From assembly GCF_015291665.1 (NCBI RefSeq), contig NZ_CP030049.1:744001-808000 (forward strand): a stretch of DNA of 64,000 bases. Direction: 5' to 3'. The position numbers were made by a program, and so were the translations under genes. The notes below the pieces were generated by a model. That model saw only the letters and a program-made list of their open reading frames with translations, had not been told where the DNA came from and did not search any database. This DNA comes from Bradyrhizobium sp. CCBAU 53338. Lineage in GTDB: Bacteria > Pseudomonadota > Alphaproteobacteria > Rhizobiales > Xanthobacteraceae. Positions 9,430 to 18,180 of the stretch are shown in pieces (position 1 is the stretch's first letter; the number at the start of each line of letters is the position of its first letter).

Positions 9430-9600
9430 ATGTTTGACAAGGTGCTGATCGCCAACCGTGGGGAAATAGCCGTTAGAATGGAGCGCGCCTGCGGTGCCAT
9501 TGAAGCGTTCAAAGCCGGCAGCGCGGACATCCGGTTTCTGAAGAATTGGTTGGCCGCTGGGCTGAGGCTGAAGAGAGCCACTTCTGCGGTGGCATCATGA
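9430..9600 (+). pseudogene. Biotin carboxylase (AccC-like) with the middle deleted
   Basis: The frame opens with MFDKVLIANRGEIAVRMERA, the textbook N-terminus of biotin carboxylase. After about 24 codons it jumps to AFKAGSADIRFLKNWLA, which matches the usual C-terminus. About 400 internal codons holding the ATP-grasp domain are missing without loss of frame, leaving 56 residues that cannot carboxylate biotin. The 5' end follows the carrier gene by 4 bases and the stop overlaps the next start (ATGA). The original operon order carrier, carboxylase, second carrier is therefore still visible. Confidence 0.8.
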
Positions 9601-10001
9601 CGGGTCTTTGCGATTACATTCCGCAATTGACTGCCATCATGAGGCGCCATGGCTTGATCCGGCTGGAATATGAGGAAGGCGGCGAGTTTATAAACATTGA
9701 GCTTGCGGCGACGACCGACGAGAAGGTGCGAGCGGCGCCGCCGGCTACGGCAAATATTGTTGTTCGCGCGGTTGGGCCGGGAAGATTCTTACCAAGGCAT
9801 CCCGCGGCGGCTTCAGCGGCGGTGCCGATGGGCTCGTCTTTAAACTCGGATGATATCCTCGGCTACCTACAGGATGATTTGATTCTAATCCCGATCAGAA
9901 CGCCGCAGCGGGGGCGGTTGGTCACAATTCTTATCGAAGAAGGCGCCGCGGTTAGTTACGGCGCGCCCTTGTTCGAGATCCTTCCGGTAGACGTGGAGTA
10001 G
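9597..10001 (+). CDS. Biotinyl/lipoyl-like carrier lacking the biotinylation lysine
   Basis: A 134-residue protein with an N-terminal helical arm (YIPQLTAIMRRHGLIRLEYE), a linker rich in Ala and Pro, and a C-terminal half resembling the biotinyl domain in pattern (IRTPQRGRLVTILIEEGAAV then GAPLFEILPV). The expected Met-Lys-Met/Thr hairpin is absent, so it probably cannot carry biotin. It starts inside the stop of the deleted carboxylase gene (ATGA), implying coupled translation in the original operon. It may be a structural subunit or a relic. Confidence 0.65.
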   Translation: MTGLCDYIPQLTAIMRRHGLIRLEYEEGGEFINIELAATTDEKVRAAPPATANIVVRAVGPGRFLPRHPAAASAAVPMGSSLNSDDILGYLQDDLILIPIRTPQRGRLVTILIEEGAAVSYGAPLFEILPVDVE

Positions 10002-10078
10002 GCGGCATCTACGAACGGCATCGGCGCACGGCGTTGGCATAGTATCACACCATCTACTCTACTCGGGCAGGTAGGAAA

Positions 10079-11242
10079 ATGAAATATGATGTCGCAATTA
10101 TTGGGGGCGGAGCCATCGGTTCCGCGGCTGCCTATTTTCTCAAGCTCATGGCGCCGGCTTCAGATGTCATAGTGATAGAGCGCGATCCGACCTATGCGAT
10201 AGCCTCGACGCCACGGGCGTCTGGTGGCGTCCGACGTCTTTTCGCGCTTTCCGAGAATATCCAGCTTTCAAATTTCTCAATCCCCTTCTTTGAGTCATTT
10301 CCGAAGACGATGGCGATCGAAGGCGTGGATGCCGAGATCGGCTTTAAGAAAAATGGCTACCTCTTCATCGTGCCCCTTAGTGCGACGGGGATGTTGCGTC
10401 AAAATTACGACGCTCAACGAGATCAAGGTTGCAATGTCGTATGGCTGACGCCGGACGGTCTGAAAGAGAAATTCCCTTCGATGAACGTTTCGGACCTTGG
10501 CGCCGGCGTCCATTCTCCCGATGACGGCTGGCTGGATCCGCATAGTGTGCTGATGGGTTTTCGTAAGAAATCGCAATCTCTCGGCGTCAAATATCTTGCC
10601 GACGATGTGGTGGGGATGGACCGCGCCGCTCATGCTGTAACGCATGCCCGAGTGGCATCCGGCGCTCAGATTGAAGCGGATCAATTCATCAATTGCGCAG
10701 GAGCGTGGGCAAAGGAAATCTGCAAGCAACTGGGGTTCGATGTTCCAATCACCCCGCTGCGGCGTTTCGAACATTACTTCGAAACGCAAGAACCCATCGA
10801 GCCGCTGCCTTACCTCAAAGACCCCGAAAGATTAGCTTTCCGTCCCGAAGGCGCCGGCTATTCAGGCGGTGTTCCGACGCTCGCGGAACCGCGGGGCTAT
10901 AATTTCGAGGTCGACTACGACTATTTCGAATCAGTTGTGTGGCCAGCATTGGCGCACCGTTTCCCGCAGTTCGAACGGACGAAATGCCGTTCAACTTTGC
11001 CGGGTCTCTATGATCAGAACGACTTCGACGGCAATGTCATCATCGGGCCGGGGGCCGATGGTCTGGGCAATTTCCACATGCTGGCGGGCTTCTCAGGTCA
11101 CGGCCTGATGCATGCGCCCGGCTGTGGTCTGGCGATTTCCGAACTTATCCTGAAGGGACGATACGAAACGCTGGATTTAACTCGTTTCGGTTGGCAGCGA
11201 CTGATCGACGACGCCCCTCTGCCCGAGCGCGGCATCATATAG
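10079..11242 (+). CDS. FAD-dependent amino acid oxidoreductase (DAO family)
   Basis: A 387-residue DAO-family enzyme, related to glycine/sarcosine/D-amino acid oxidases. It opens with the FAD-binding Rossmann motif VAIIGGGAIGSAAAYFL, then IVIERDP at the end of the second strand, an arginine-rich SGGVRRLFAL, the redox-site strand FINCAGAWA, and the C-terminal FAD loop GFSGHGLMHAPG. It should oxidise a C-N bond of an amino or imino acid and release the 2-oxo acid or aldehyde. ATG at 10079 follows AGGTAGGAAA. One of four such enzymes in the cluster, all different from each other, so each may attack a different intermediate. Confidence 0.85.
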   Translation: MKYDVAIIGGGAIGSAAAYFLKLMAPASDVIVIERDPTYAIASTPRASGGVRRLFALSENIQLSNFSIPFFESFPKTMAIEGVDAEIGFKKNGYLFIVPLSATGMLRQNYDAQRDQGCNVVWLTPDGLKEKFPSMNVSDLGAGVHSPDDGWLDPHSVLMGFRKKSQSLGVKYLADDVVGMDRAAHAVTHARVASGAQIEADQFINCAGAWAKEICKQLGFDVPITPLRRFEHYFETQEPIEPLPYLKDPERLAFRPEGAGYSGGVPTLAEPRGYNFEVDYDYFESVVWPALAHRFPQFERTKCRSTLPGLYDQNDFDGNVIIGPGADGLGNFHMLAGFSGHGLMHAPGCGLAISELILKGRYETLDLTRFGWQRLIDDAPLPERGII

Positions 11243-11430
11243 TTTCAACGCTTTCCCCTGCCTGTGGGATTTGGGAGCTTTGCCTTCCAAGACCTTCCGA
11301 TGTGACCGCGAGGCCGTTCTCCTTGAGGCGCCACGCGCCACGGACCGTGTGACCTCGAAACGGCGCTTTGGAACCCTTCCGTAAAACGCGATCGGCGATG
11401 CGAAATCAGTTGCGGTGTGGCAATATAAAA

Positions 11431-11442
11431 TGTATCCAAAAA
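11431..11442 (+). promoter_or_regulatory. TGTATCCAA-type candidate operator
   Basis: TGTATCCAAAAA lies 20 bases before the ATG of the next FAD oxidoreductase, at the place where a repressor would cover the transcription start or leader. Exact nine-base match to the words at 8854 and 30344. Confidence 0.4.
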
Positions 11443-11462
11443 CAATAGAAGGGATGCAAAAT

Positions 11463-12839
11463 ATGGCGAGCGTGAAAAGCGCCGAGGTCGCTATCATCGG
11501 GTCCGGTACGATTGGTATCGCGGTCGCCTACTATCTGGCCAAACACCACGGCATCACTGATATCGCGCTCATCGACCAAGGCCCTCCGATGGCCTTCACG
11601 TCCGCTCAGTCTGGCGAGAATTATCGAAATTGGTGGACCCATCCACTGATGGTTCGTCTCTCTGATCGTTCCATCCAGCTCATGGAAGACATCGCGCGAG
11701 AGTCGGGCAATCGGCTGAACATGACTCGACGCGGATATGTCTTGGCGTCGCGAAAGACAGATGCCTCCGAGCTGATCGAGGGATTGCGCTTCAGCTTGGG
11801 TGCGGAATTCGATGAGCAGGTACGGATCCATGAGGGTACCACGAGCCGCAGTTATCAACGACCCGCAGACGCTGACTGGACGCTGGCGCCACGAGGCTTC
11901 GATCTGCTTCGCAATCCCGAGCTGATCCAATCGCTGTTTCCCAATTATGATCGCGACCTGCGAACAATCCTGCATGTACGCCAAGCCGGCGACATTTCGG
12001 GGCAGCAGATGGGAGCCTTCATGCTGGAATACACGGGCAGCGTCGGCGCGCACCGCATGCAGGGCATGGTCGACGGCATTAGGGCGGAGCGAGAAGGCGG
12101 GTTTACTATCGCTTTTAAGGACGAGGGGACCTCTAAGACTCTCCGAGCGGTCAAGCTAATTAACTGTGCGGGTCCCTTTGCGAACGACATTGCCGCCATG
12201 CTCGACGTCGAGTTGCCCCTATTCAATGTGATGCAGCAGAAAATCGCCTTCGAGGATGTTCACAAGGTCATTCCTCGGGACATGCCGTTTTCGATCGACC
12301 TCGATGATCAAATGATCAATTGGACGGAAGAAGAAGCTAGCCTGCTTCGGGCCAGTGCAGACACTGCCTGGCTCACACAACCAATGACCGGCGCAATTCA
12401 TTGCCGTCCCGACGGAGGAGACGGCGGCAGCTGGCTACGGCTCGGATGGGCCTACAACGAGAGGGCGCAGGTAAACGCGACCTGGGACGTTCCGCTGGAC
12501 GACCGCTTTCCCGAAATTGTGCTTCGAGGGGCTTCGAGGCTCAACCCCGGACTCAGGACCTATATCGGACGGCTGACGCGCGGTCTGCATCATTATAGCG
12601 GCTGGTATACGCGGACCCACGACAATTGGCCGCTGGTCGGGCCCATGGGACCGGAAGGCTCCTATATGTGCGTCGGTCTTTCCGGCTTTGGCACGATGAT
12701 GGCTTGCGCTGTCGGAGAGCAAACGGCCGCATGGGTTGCGGATAAGCCGTTGCCCGGATCGGCTGTCTTCACAATGGACAGGTTCACGGATCCTTCGTTG
12801 ATCCCTGATCTGGGCTCGGTGGGCGCGGGGCTGCTTTGA
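11463..12839 (+). CDS. FAD-dependent oxidoreductase (DAO family)
   Basis: About 458 residues. The Rossmann motif is VAIIGSGTIGIAVAYYLAK, followed by IALIDQGPP. The C-terminal half has FAD-contacting CVGLSGFGTMMACAVGEQ and a distinctive middle with RNWWTHPLMVRL. The ATG at 11463 is chosen over those at 11415 and 11454 because GAAGGGA stands at good spacing. Likely oxidises a secondary or primary amine of an amino-acid derivative, as in sarcosine or dimethylglycine oxidoreductases. Followed after about 70 bases by the amidase gene. Confidence 0.8.
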   Translation: MASVKSAEVAIIGSGTIGIAVAYYLAKHHGITDIALIDQGPPMAFTSAQSGENYRNWWTHPLMVRLSDRSIQLMEDIARESGNRLNMTRRGYVLASRKTDASELIEGLRFSLGAEFDEQVRIHEGTTSRSYQRPADADWTLAPRGFDLLRNPELIQSLFPNYDRDLRTILHVRQAGDISGQQMGAFMLEYTGSVGAHRMQGMVDGIRAEREGGFTIAFKDEGTSKTLRAVKLINCAGPFANDIAAMLDVELPLFNVMQQKIAFEDVHKVIPRDMPFSIDLDDQMINWTEEEASLLRASADTAWLTQPMTGAIHCRPDGGDGGSWLRLGWAYNERAQVNATWDVPLDDRFPEIVLRGASRLNPGLRTYIGRLTRGLHHYSGWYTRTHDNWPLVGPMGPEGSYMCVGLSGFGTMMACAVGEQTAAWVADKPLPGSAVFTMDRFTDPSLIPDLGSVGAGLL

Positions 12840-12910
12840 TGTCTGCGCCCGACCGATTGATGCATTGCTTGAGAGATACGCGCCTAGCGTTGGACTAGTT
12901 GGGAACTCCG

Positions 12911-14329
12911 ATGAGTGACAGCCATACATTGCCCCTTGGTGACGTCGCGTTCGCTACGATCGGGGAGCTTTCGCGCGCATTGGCCACCAAGCAGGTCACG
13001 TCGCTCGAGATCACGGAGCGTTTTCTGGCGCGGATTGCGAAGTTCGACCCGCAGCTCCATGCCTTCGTCGCAATCTACGCGGATTCGGCTCGCGTAGCTG
13101 CCAAGACCGCCGATGCACGGCGTGCGGGCGGCAACGCTTTGCATATGCTGGACGGGATACCTTTCGCGGTCAAAGATCTATTTGATGTCAAGGGGAGACC
13201 GACCCGGGCCGGATCGCTTGCGACCGCATCGACCCCTGCGGAGAACACAGCCCACGCTGTTCAGCGCCTCCTCGATCGAGGAATGGTTCTCATCGGGAAA
13301 ACGCACACCGTTGAATTCGCTTTTGGTGGTTGGGGGTGCAATCCCGTCTGCGGTACGCCGGTGAATCCCTGGGATACCTCGGTTGCGAGAGTACCCGGCG
13401 GATCATCCAGCGGATCGGGAGTCGCGGTCGCGGCGGGGCTCGTGCCGGTTGCGCTCGGGACCGATACCGGCGGCTCAATTCGTACCCCCGCATCGCTTTG
13501 TGGAATTGTTGGCCACAAGAGTACGCTCGGCTTGGTCGGCCGGGGCGGCGTCTTTCCATTGGCGCCGACATTTGACACTGTGGGTCCGTTGGCCCGCAGC
13601 ATCCGGGATGCCGCGTTGGTACTCGATGCCTTGCAAGGGCGGGATCCCCAGGATCCCTCGACCTACGGAATTGGGCGCATAAATCCTCTTGGCGAGTTAA
13701 CGGCTGGCGTCGAGGGCTTGATCTTGCGAGCGCCAACTGACTCTCAGCTCAAATTCGTCGACCCCCGAATTATGGACCTTTTCCATAAGGCACTGGGCGA
13801 CCTCAAGAGACTAGGCGCTCACATAGATGTGCGTCCCATGCCTCGGAGTCACGAAGAATATGCGGCTCACGCATCCGGTATCACGGGGACCGAAGGCTGG
13901 AATGGGCTATCGCAATACATCGAGGGGCTCGACAGTCGAGTTGATCGTTTGATAGCGCAGCGAATGCGCAAAAGCAGTGGCATCAGCGCGAGGGACTATT
14001 TCGGCCTGCTTACAACCCGCCGCGAAATGCAGGTGGAATTCGATCGTTATCTGGAAGGCGCAGCAGCGTTTCTCTTGCCCTCGGCTCCGATCGTGACTCC
14101 AGAGATCGAGGGGGCGCACGAGCAAACCGCACCTTTTGGTCTCCTCGCCCGTATAGCCAATCTAATGGACTTGGCCGCTATATCGATACCCATGGGGCTC
14201 GCAGCCCTTATGCCGGTAGGTCTGCAAATTACCGTCCGCCGTTTTGGTGATGCAACGGCCTTCCGGATTGCGCAAGCGTTTGACCGCGAACGAGGGGGCG
14301 CCGTAGCAATCCCTCCCGGATACATATGA
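12911..14329 (+). CDS. Amidase (amidase signature family)
   Basis: About 472 residues of the amidase-signature family, with the Ser-cisSer-Lys triad visible: the Lys in PFAVKDLFDVKG, the cis-Ser in the glycine/serine loop PGGSSSGSG, and the nucleophile in GTDTGGSIRTP. Hydrolyses an amide to acid and amine. Similarity to GatA is only family-level; there are no GatB/GatC genes, and the catabolic setting argues for a small-molecule amide or carbamoyl substrate. Start at ATG 12911 after a short gap from the FAD oxidoreductase, probably co-transcribed. Confidence 0.85.
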   Translation: MSDSHTLPLGDVAFATIGELSRALATKQVTSLEITERFLARIAKFDPQLHAFVAIYADSARVAAKTADARRAGGNALHMLDGIPFAVKDLFDVKGRPTRAGSLATASTPAENTAHAVQRLLDRGMVLIGKTHTVEFAFGGWGCNPVCGTPVNPWDTSVARVPGGSSSGSGVAVAAGLVPVALGTDTGGSIRTPASLCGIVGHKSTLGLVGRGGVFPLAPTFDTVGPLARSIRDAALVLDALQGRDPQDPSTYGIGRINPLGELTAGVEGLILRAPTDSQLKFVDPRIMDLFHKALGDLKRLGAHIDVRPMPRSHEEYAAHASGITGTEGWNGLSQYIEGLDSRVDRLIAQRMRKSSGISARDYFGLLTTRREMQVEFDRYLEGAAAFLLPSAPIVTPEIEGAHEQTAPFGLLARIANLMDLAAISIPMGLAALMPVGLQITVRRFGDATAFRIAQAFDRERGGAVAIPPGYI

Positions 14330-14569
14330 AACCGTTCGCGATCCCCCCAATGACTTGTCGCAGACCGAGCCCTTTTGGGGGGCTTGCCGAGTTTCGGGCA
14401 TTGTTCGTGGCTTTCTGAAAATGAGGATTCCATTCGGAAATTACGATTTCGTCACATTCAGGTTGACACGAATGTGCCGGAGGCCCTTTAATCGTATCCT
14501 AAATTAACGTCTCGGATACAAATTGGGCCGCGGGCCCTCGCTCCCATGGCGGCCGGCGAAAAGAGGACG
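14330..14569 (+). promoter_or_regulatory. Promoter region with paired GTATCC/GGATAC sites
   Basis: A 240-base gap before the decarboxylase genes. GTATCC at 14494-14499 and GGATAC at 14514-14519 form an inverted pair with a 14-base spacer, inside CGTATCCTAA and CGGATACAAATTGG. Read on the other strand, the second is TTTGTATCCG, close to the TGTATCCAA word in front of other genes here. TTGACACG at 14463-14470 could be a -35 box. This is the only place with two half-sites facing each other. Confidence 0.45.
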
Positions 14570-15088
14570 ATGATGAGTGACGAGCAAGCCGCGGCACTGA
14601 GTCCCGAATCGGTCGTTGCGCAAATGAAGCAAAACGGCGTGTCGCATGTTGTTTGGCTGCCAGATAGCGAGACGAACTGGCTGTTCTTGAAAATGCAGGA
14701 GGAGCAATCGCTGAGCTTGGTCGGCGTCGCCCGCGAAGGGCATGCCTGCTCAATAGCGGCCGGACTTTTCGCAGGAGGAGCAAAGCCGATCGTGTTGGTG
14801 CAGAATACCGGCATGATGGAATCGGGAGATTCCATGCGCGGCTGGCTGCTCAATCTGAACGTTCCGGTCGTCTTCTTGGTTGGTTACCGCGGTTACACGC
14901 GGCACGGCGTCAATCACGATAGCGCGGCCGAATATACAGAACGCTTCCTGCTCGCTTTCGGAATCAAGTTCTACATGGTGGAAAGTAATGCGGACGCCGA
15001 TCGCATCTCGCTCGCTTTCACCGAGTCTGAACTAACTCAGCGCCCAGTCGTCGTACTGATCGCCGACGAATTTCACGGTTTTAATTGA
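14570..15088 (+). CDS. TPP-dependent 2-oxo-acid decarboxylase, alpha (PYR) subunit, ComD-like
   Basis: About 172 residues matching the PYR half of two-subunit sulfopyruvate/phosphonopyruvate decarboxylases. The conserved Glu that activates thiamine is in VAREGHACSIAAGLFAGG, followed by VLVQNTGMMESGD and FLVGYRG. With the next gene it should form an alpha/beta enzyme that decarboxylates a 3-substituted pyruvate to an aldehyde. ATG 14570 (or 14573) is preferred because AAGAGGA precedes it; an earlier ATG at 14546 lacks a site. Substrate here is unknown; coenzyme M synthesis is not implied. Confidence 0.8.
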   Translation: MMSDEQAAALSPESVVAQMKQNGVSHVVWLPDSETNWLFLKMQEEQSLSLVGVAREGHACSIAAGLFAGGAKPIVLVQNTGMMESGDSMRGWLLNLNVPVVFLVGYRGYTRHGVNHDSAAEYTERFLLAFGIKFYMVESNADADRISLAFTESELTQRPVVVLIADEFHGFN

Positions 15089-15099
15089 GGCGCGGGTCG

Positions 15100-15684
15100 A
15101 TGATTTACACAAAAGATCTTGTCCACGCTTTCGCACCTCATCGCAGGAATGCGCTCGTCGTCTCGGGTCGCTCGGGTCAATATTGGTTGGACATCAGCGA
15201 AGGAGGTGCGGACCTTCCAGTCGGTGATCCTTCCATGGGCGGTCATGCCGGCTTTAGTTTTGGGCTCGCATTGGCCCAACCTGAGAAGCCGGTAGTCGTT
15301 TTCGATTCTGAGGGCGATCTACTAATGAACCTCAGCATCTTGACAACGATCGCCGAAAAGGCGCCTCGAAACTACTACTACTTCTTGATGGACAACGAAT
15401 GCTATGCCACAACTGGTGGACAGCCCGTACCGAACGCGAAGAACGTTGCTTATGACCTTGTGGCTCGCGGATGTGGCATCAATCGCACTTATTTTTTCGA
15501 TGATCTAGCCACATATACTGCCGCCCTGCCAGAAATCCTGGCGAAGGACGGGCCCGTCTTCGTCTGGAATAAGATCCACCCAGAAATCGAAAACCGTCCG
15601 CCAGGTCAGCGCGCGCCGTGGCGTAAGCGTAGTCCGGCAAAAGTGGTGGCCGACACACGAAAATTCCTCGGAGTGACCCGATGA
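15100..15684 (+). CDS. TPP-dependent 2-oxo-acid decarboxylase, beta (PP) subunit, ComE-like
   Basis: About 194 residues giving the pyrophosphate-binding half. The TPP/Mg motif appears as DSEGDLLMNLSILTTIAE with the partner Asn in LMDNECYATTGG. GAGG nine bases before ATG 15100 supports this start. It begins 12 bases after the alpha subunit and its stop overlaps the aldehyde dehydrogenase start (ATGA at 15681). The order decarboxylase then aldehyde dehydrogenase makes a clear two-step logic: 2-oxo acid to aldehyde to acid. Confidence 0.8.
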   Translation: MIYTKDLVHAFAPHRRNALVVSGRSGQYWLDISEGGADLPVGDPSMGGHAGFSFGLALAQPEKPVVVFDSEGDLLMNLSILTTIAEKAPRNYYYFLMDNECYATTGGQPVPNAKNVAYDLVARGCGINRTYFFDDLATYTAALPEILAKDGPVFVWNKIHPEIENRPPGQRAPWRKRSPAKVVADTRKFLGVTR

Positions 15685-17138
15685 CTGGGCACACCCCAAT
15701 AAGGCTGTTTATCGGTGGAAAATGGATCGAACGTAACGGCGCTCCGATATTGAACCCCGCAAACGAAGCCGTGCTGGGGATCGTTCCTATGGCAAGGGAG
15801 GCCGATCTTGCCGCTGCCGTCGATGCTGCAACGAACGGCTTCAACGTTTGGTCACTGACCTCAGCGGCCCGGCGATCCGAGATAATTCGTCAAGCCGCGG
15901 CGAACCTGCGTGCGAATGCCGATGTGGTGGCCCGCGATATCACTCTGGAGCAAGGCAAGCCGCTACGCGACGCGCAGACCGAAGTTCGGCGGGCATGTCA
16001 GGTGTTGGAATGGGATGCGGAAGAAGGACGCCGACTTTACGGCAGGACCATTCCGTCCGAGCCCGGGTATCGAAACACCGTGCAACTCTATCCGATTGGC
16101 CCTGTAGCGGCCTTTAGTCCTTGGAACTATCCCTTAAGTTCAGTCGCCCGGAAGGTTGGCGGTGCGCTATCGGCAGGCTGCAGTCTCGTCCTGAAAGCTT
16201 CTGAGGAAACACCGGCGGCTGCCGTGCATCTGGCGGAAGCCTTTGTGAAAGCCGGACTGCCAGATGGCGTGTTGAATTTGGTATTCGGCATTCCCGCAGA
16301 TATCTCGCGCTATTTGATAGGACACCCGTCAATCAGACTGGTTGCGTTTACTGGCTCCGTTCCAGTTGGCAAGGGACTTGCCGCGCAAGCCGGAATGCAT
16401 ATGAAGCCCTGCATTATGGAATTGGGCGGGCATGCGCCGGTCATAATTTGTGACGATGTCGATCCGCTCGATTCAGCGAGCAGGTCGGTTGCCGCTAAAG
16501 CCAGCAACTCGGGCCAAATCTGTACATCACCGACACGCTGGTTCGTCCACGACTCCATTTATGGAGAGTTTGTCAACAACATGGGCGAGGCGGCTCGAAA
16601 AATTGAGGTCGGCAATGGCCTCGATCCGGCCACGCAGATGGGGCCCGTAGCCAATTCACGGCGCCTTGCTGCGATACAGGAACTCGTCAGCGAGGCGATC
16701 GCGAAAGGTGCCAGGCTTGTTGCCGGTGGGGAGCGCATCAAGAATAACGGCTACTATTGGCCTCTTACGGTATTGGCCGACGTGCCCGCGGATGCGCGTA
16801 TTATGAAGGAAGAACCGTTTGGCCCAGTCGCACTCGTAAATTCGGTTACTTCGCTGCCAGACGCGATCAAGCGCGCCAACGAACTGCCCTATGGGCTTGC
16901 GGGTTACGCGATGACTCATTCGGCTGACTACGCCGGCTACATCGCCGACCACATGCAGGTCGGAAACCTTGCGATCAATCACTTCACGTCATCGCTGCCG
17001 GAGACGCCTTTTGGGGGAACAAAGGACTCGGGGTATGCGCGTGAGGGTGGGGCTGAGGGGTTGTTGAACTACACGATTGTACGCAGCATTTCATTCCTGG
17101 CGGGACCGCCCCGCAACTCAGTTCCTGCGCATCGTTAG
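15681..17138 (+). CDS. NAD(P)-dependent aldehyde dehydrogenase, succinate-semialdehyde dehydrogenase-like
   Basis: A 485-residue aldehyde dehydrogenase with the nucleotide-binding AFSPWNYPL, the general base Glu in MELGGHAP and the catalytic Cys in NSGQICTSP. The C-terminus has TPFGGTKDSGYAREGG, as in succinate-semialdehyde dehydrogenases. It oxidises an aldehyde, presumably the product of the ComDE-like decarboxylase with which it overlaps by four bases. Downstream the ABC transporter ATPase begins after 13 bases, so transport and catabolism probably share a transcript. Confidence 0.85.
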   Translation: MTGHTPIRLFIGGKWIERNGAPILNPANEAVLGIVPMAREADLAAAVDAATNGFNVWSLTSAARRSEIIRQAAANLRANADVVARDITLEQGKPLRDAQTEVRRACQVLEWDAEEGRRLYGRTIPSEPGYRNTVQLYPIGPVAAFSPWNYPLSSVARKVGGALSAGCSLVLKASEETPAAAVHLAEAFVKAGLPDGVLNLVFGIPADISRYLIGHPSIRLVAFTGSVPVGKGLAAQAGMHMKPCIMELGGHAPVIICDDVDPLDSASRSVAAKASNSGQICTSPTRWFVHDSIYGEFVNNMGEAARKIEVGNGLDPATQMGPVANSRRLAAIQELVSEAIAKGARLVAGGERIKNNGYYWPLTVLADVPADARIMKEEPFGPVALVNSVTSLPDAIKRANELPYGLAGYAMTHSADYAGYIADHMQVGNLAINHFTSSLPETPFGGTKDSGYAREGGAEGLLNYTIVRSISFLAGPPRNSVPAHR

Positions 17139-17151
17139 AGCGGGCATACGA

Positions 17152-18180
17152 ATGAAGCTCAAGATCGAAAACCTCTCGAAACGGTACGGTGCGTTCGACG
17201 CTTTGAAGCCGACGTCTCTCGATGTGGCCGAAGGAGAATTTCTGACTCTATTGGGCCCTTCTGGCTCCGGAAAGACGACGCTCCTAACCATGATCGCCGG
17301 ACTAACCCCTCCAAACTCCGGCGAGATCTACATCAACGGTCGTCGAGCTACCAACGAGCCCGCGTTTTATCGGGATATTGGCATGGTCTTTCAGAACTAT
17401 GCCTTGTTTCCTCATTTGAGTATCGCGGAAAACCTCGCATTTCCGCTGCGCATGCGGAAGATGCCGGAGGCTGATATACGCGACCGGGTAAAGTCGATGT
17501 TGGAGATCATCAGCTTACCTCACGTTGCCGAGCGTGTGCCCAAGGAGCTATCGGGTGGTCAGCAACAACGCGTGGCTCTCGCACGCGCAATGGTCTACCG
17601 GCCGTCGATCGTACTGATGGACGAACCTTTGGGCGCGCTGGATAAGAACTTGCGCGAGCAGATGCAGATCGAAATCAAGCATCTGCATAAGCGATTAAAG
17701 ACGACCATCATCTACGTGACCCACGACCAAGAAGAAGCGTTGGCCATGTCAGATCGGATCTGTCTGATGAACGGTGGCGAGATCGAGCAACTGGCACCAC
17801 CGAACGAAATTTACGATCGCCCCTCGACGGTCTTCGCCGCTAACTTCATCGGACAGTCCAATATCATGGCGGCTGGCGAAGTGAGCGATGCAAGCGGCAA
17901 CGTGACGCCCATGCAGGCGGGAACGCGACTGATGGTTCGACCTGAATACGTTCGCGTCAACGCCGACGTCGTTCCCGCGCACCACCGGACCGAAGCGACG
18001 TTTATTGAGCGCATCAATATTGGGCCGACAACCCGGTACTTCTTCAAGTCGGCGTCCGATCGCGTCCTTTCAGCCCTTGTTCTGAATGCACAGGCTCCTC
18101 ACGATATCGAGAACGGTCAACGTTGCATCTTGAGCTGGGCCGCCTCCCGGTCGGTAGAAATAAAGGATGTAGGAACGTGA
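17152..18180 (+). CDS. ABC transporter ATP-binding protein, PotA-like
   Basis: About 342 residues. Walker A is GPSGSGKTT, the signature LSGGQQQRVALARAM, Walker B IVLMDEP and the switch His in YVTHDQEEA. A C-terminal TOBE-like domain follows from about residue 240. Energises the membrane complex encoded next. ATG 17152 fits the family N-terminus (MKLKIENLSKRYG); an upstream ATG at 17077 would overlap the aldehyde dehydrogenase. The stop overlaps the permease start (GTGA). The spermidine/putrescine-iron class also transports opines and polar amino-acid derivatives. Confidence 0.9.
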   Translation: MKLKIENLSKRYGAFDALKPTSLDVAEGEFLTLLGPSGSGKTTLLTMIAGLTPPNSGEIYINGRRATNEPAFYRDIGMVFQNYALFPHLSIAENLAFPLRMRKMPEADIRDRVKSMLEIISLPHVAERVPKELSGGQQQRVALARAMVYRPSIVLMDEPLGALDKNLREQMQIEIKHLHKRLKTTIIYVTHDQEEALAMSDRICLMNGGEIEQLAPPNEIYDRPSTVFAANFIGQSNIMAAGEVSDASGNVTPMQAGTRLMVRPEYVRVNADVVPAHHRTEATFIERINIGPTTRYFFKSASDRVLSALVLNAQAPHDIENGQRCILSWAASRSVEIKDVGT

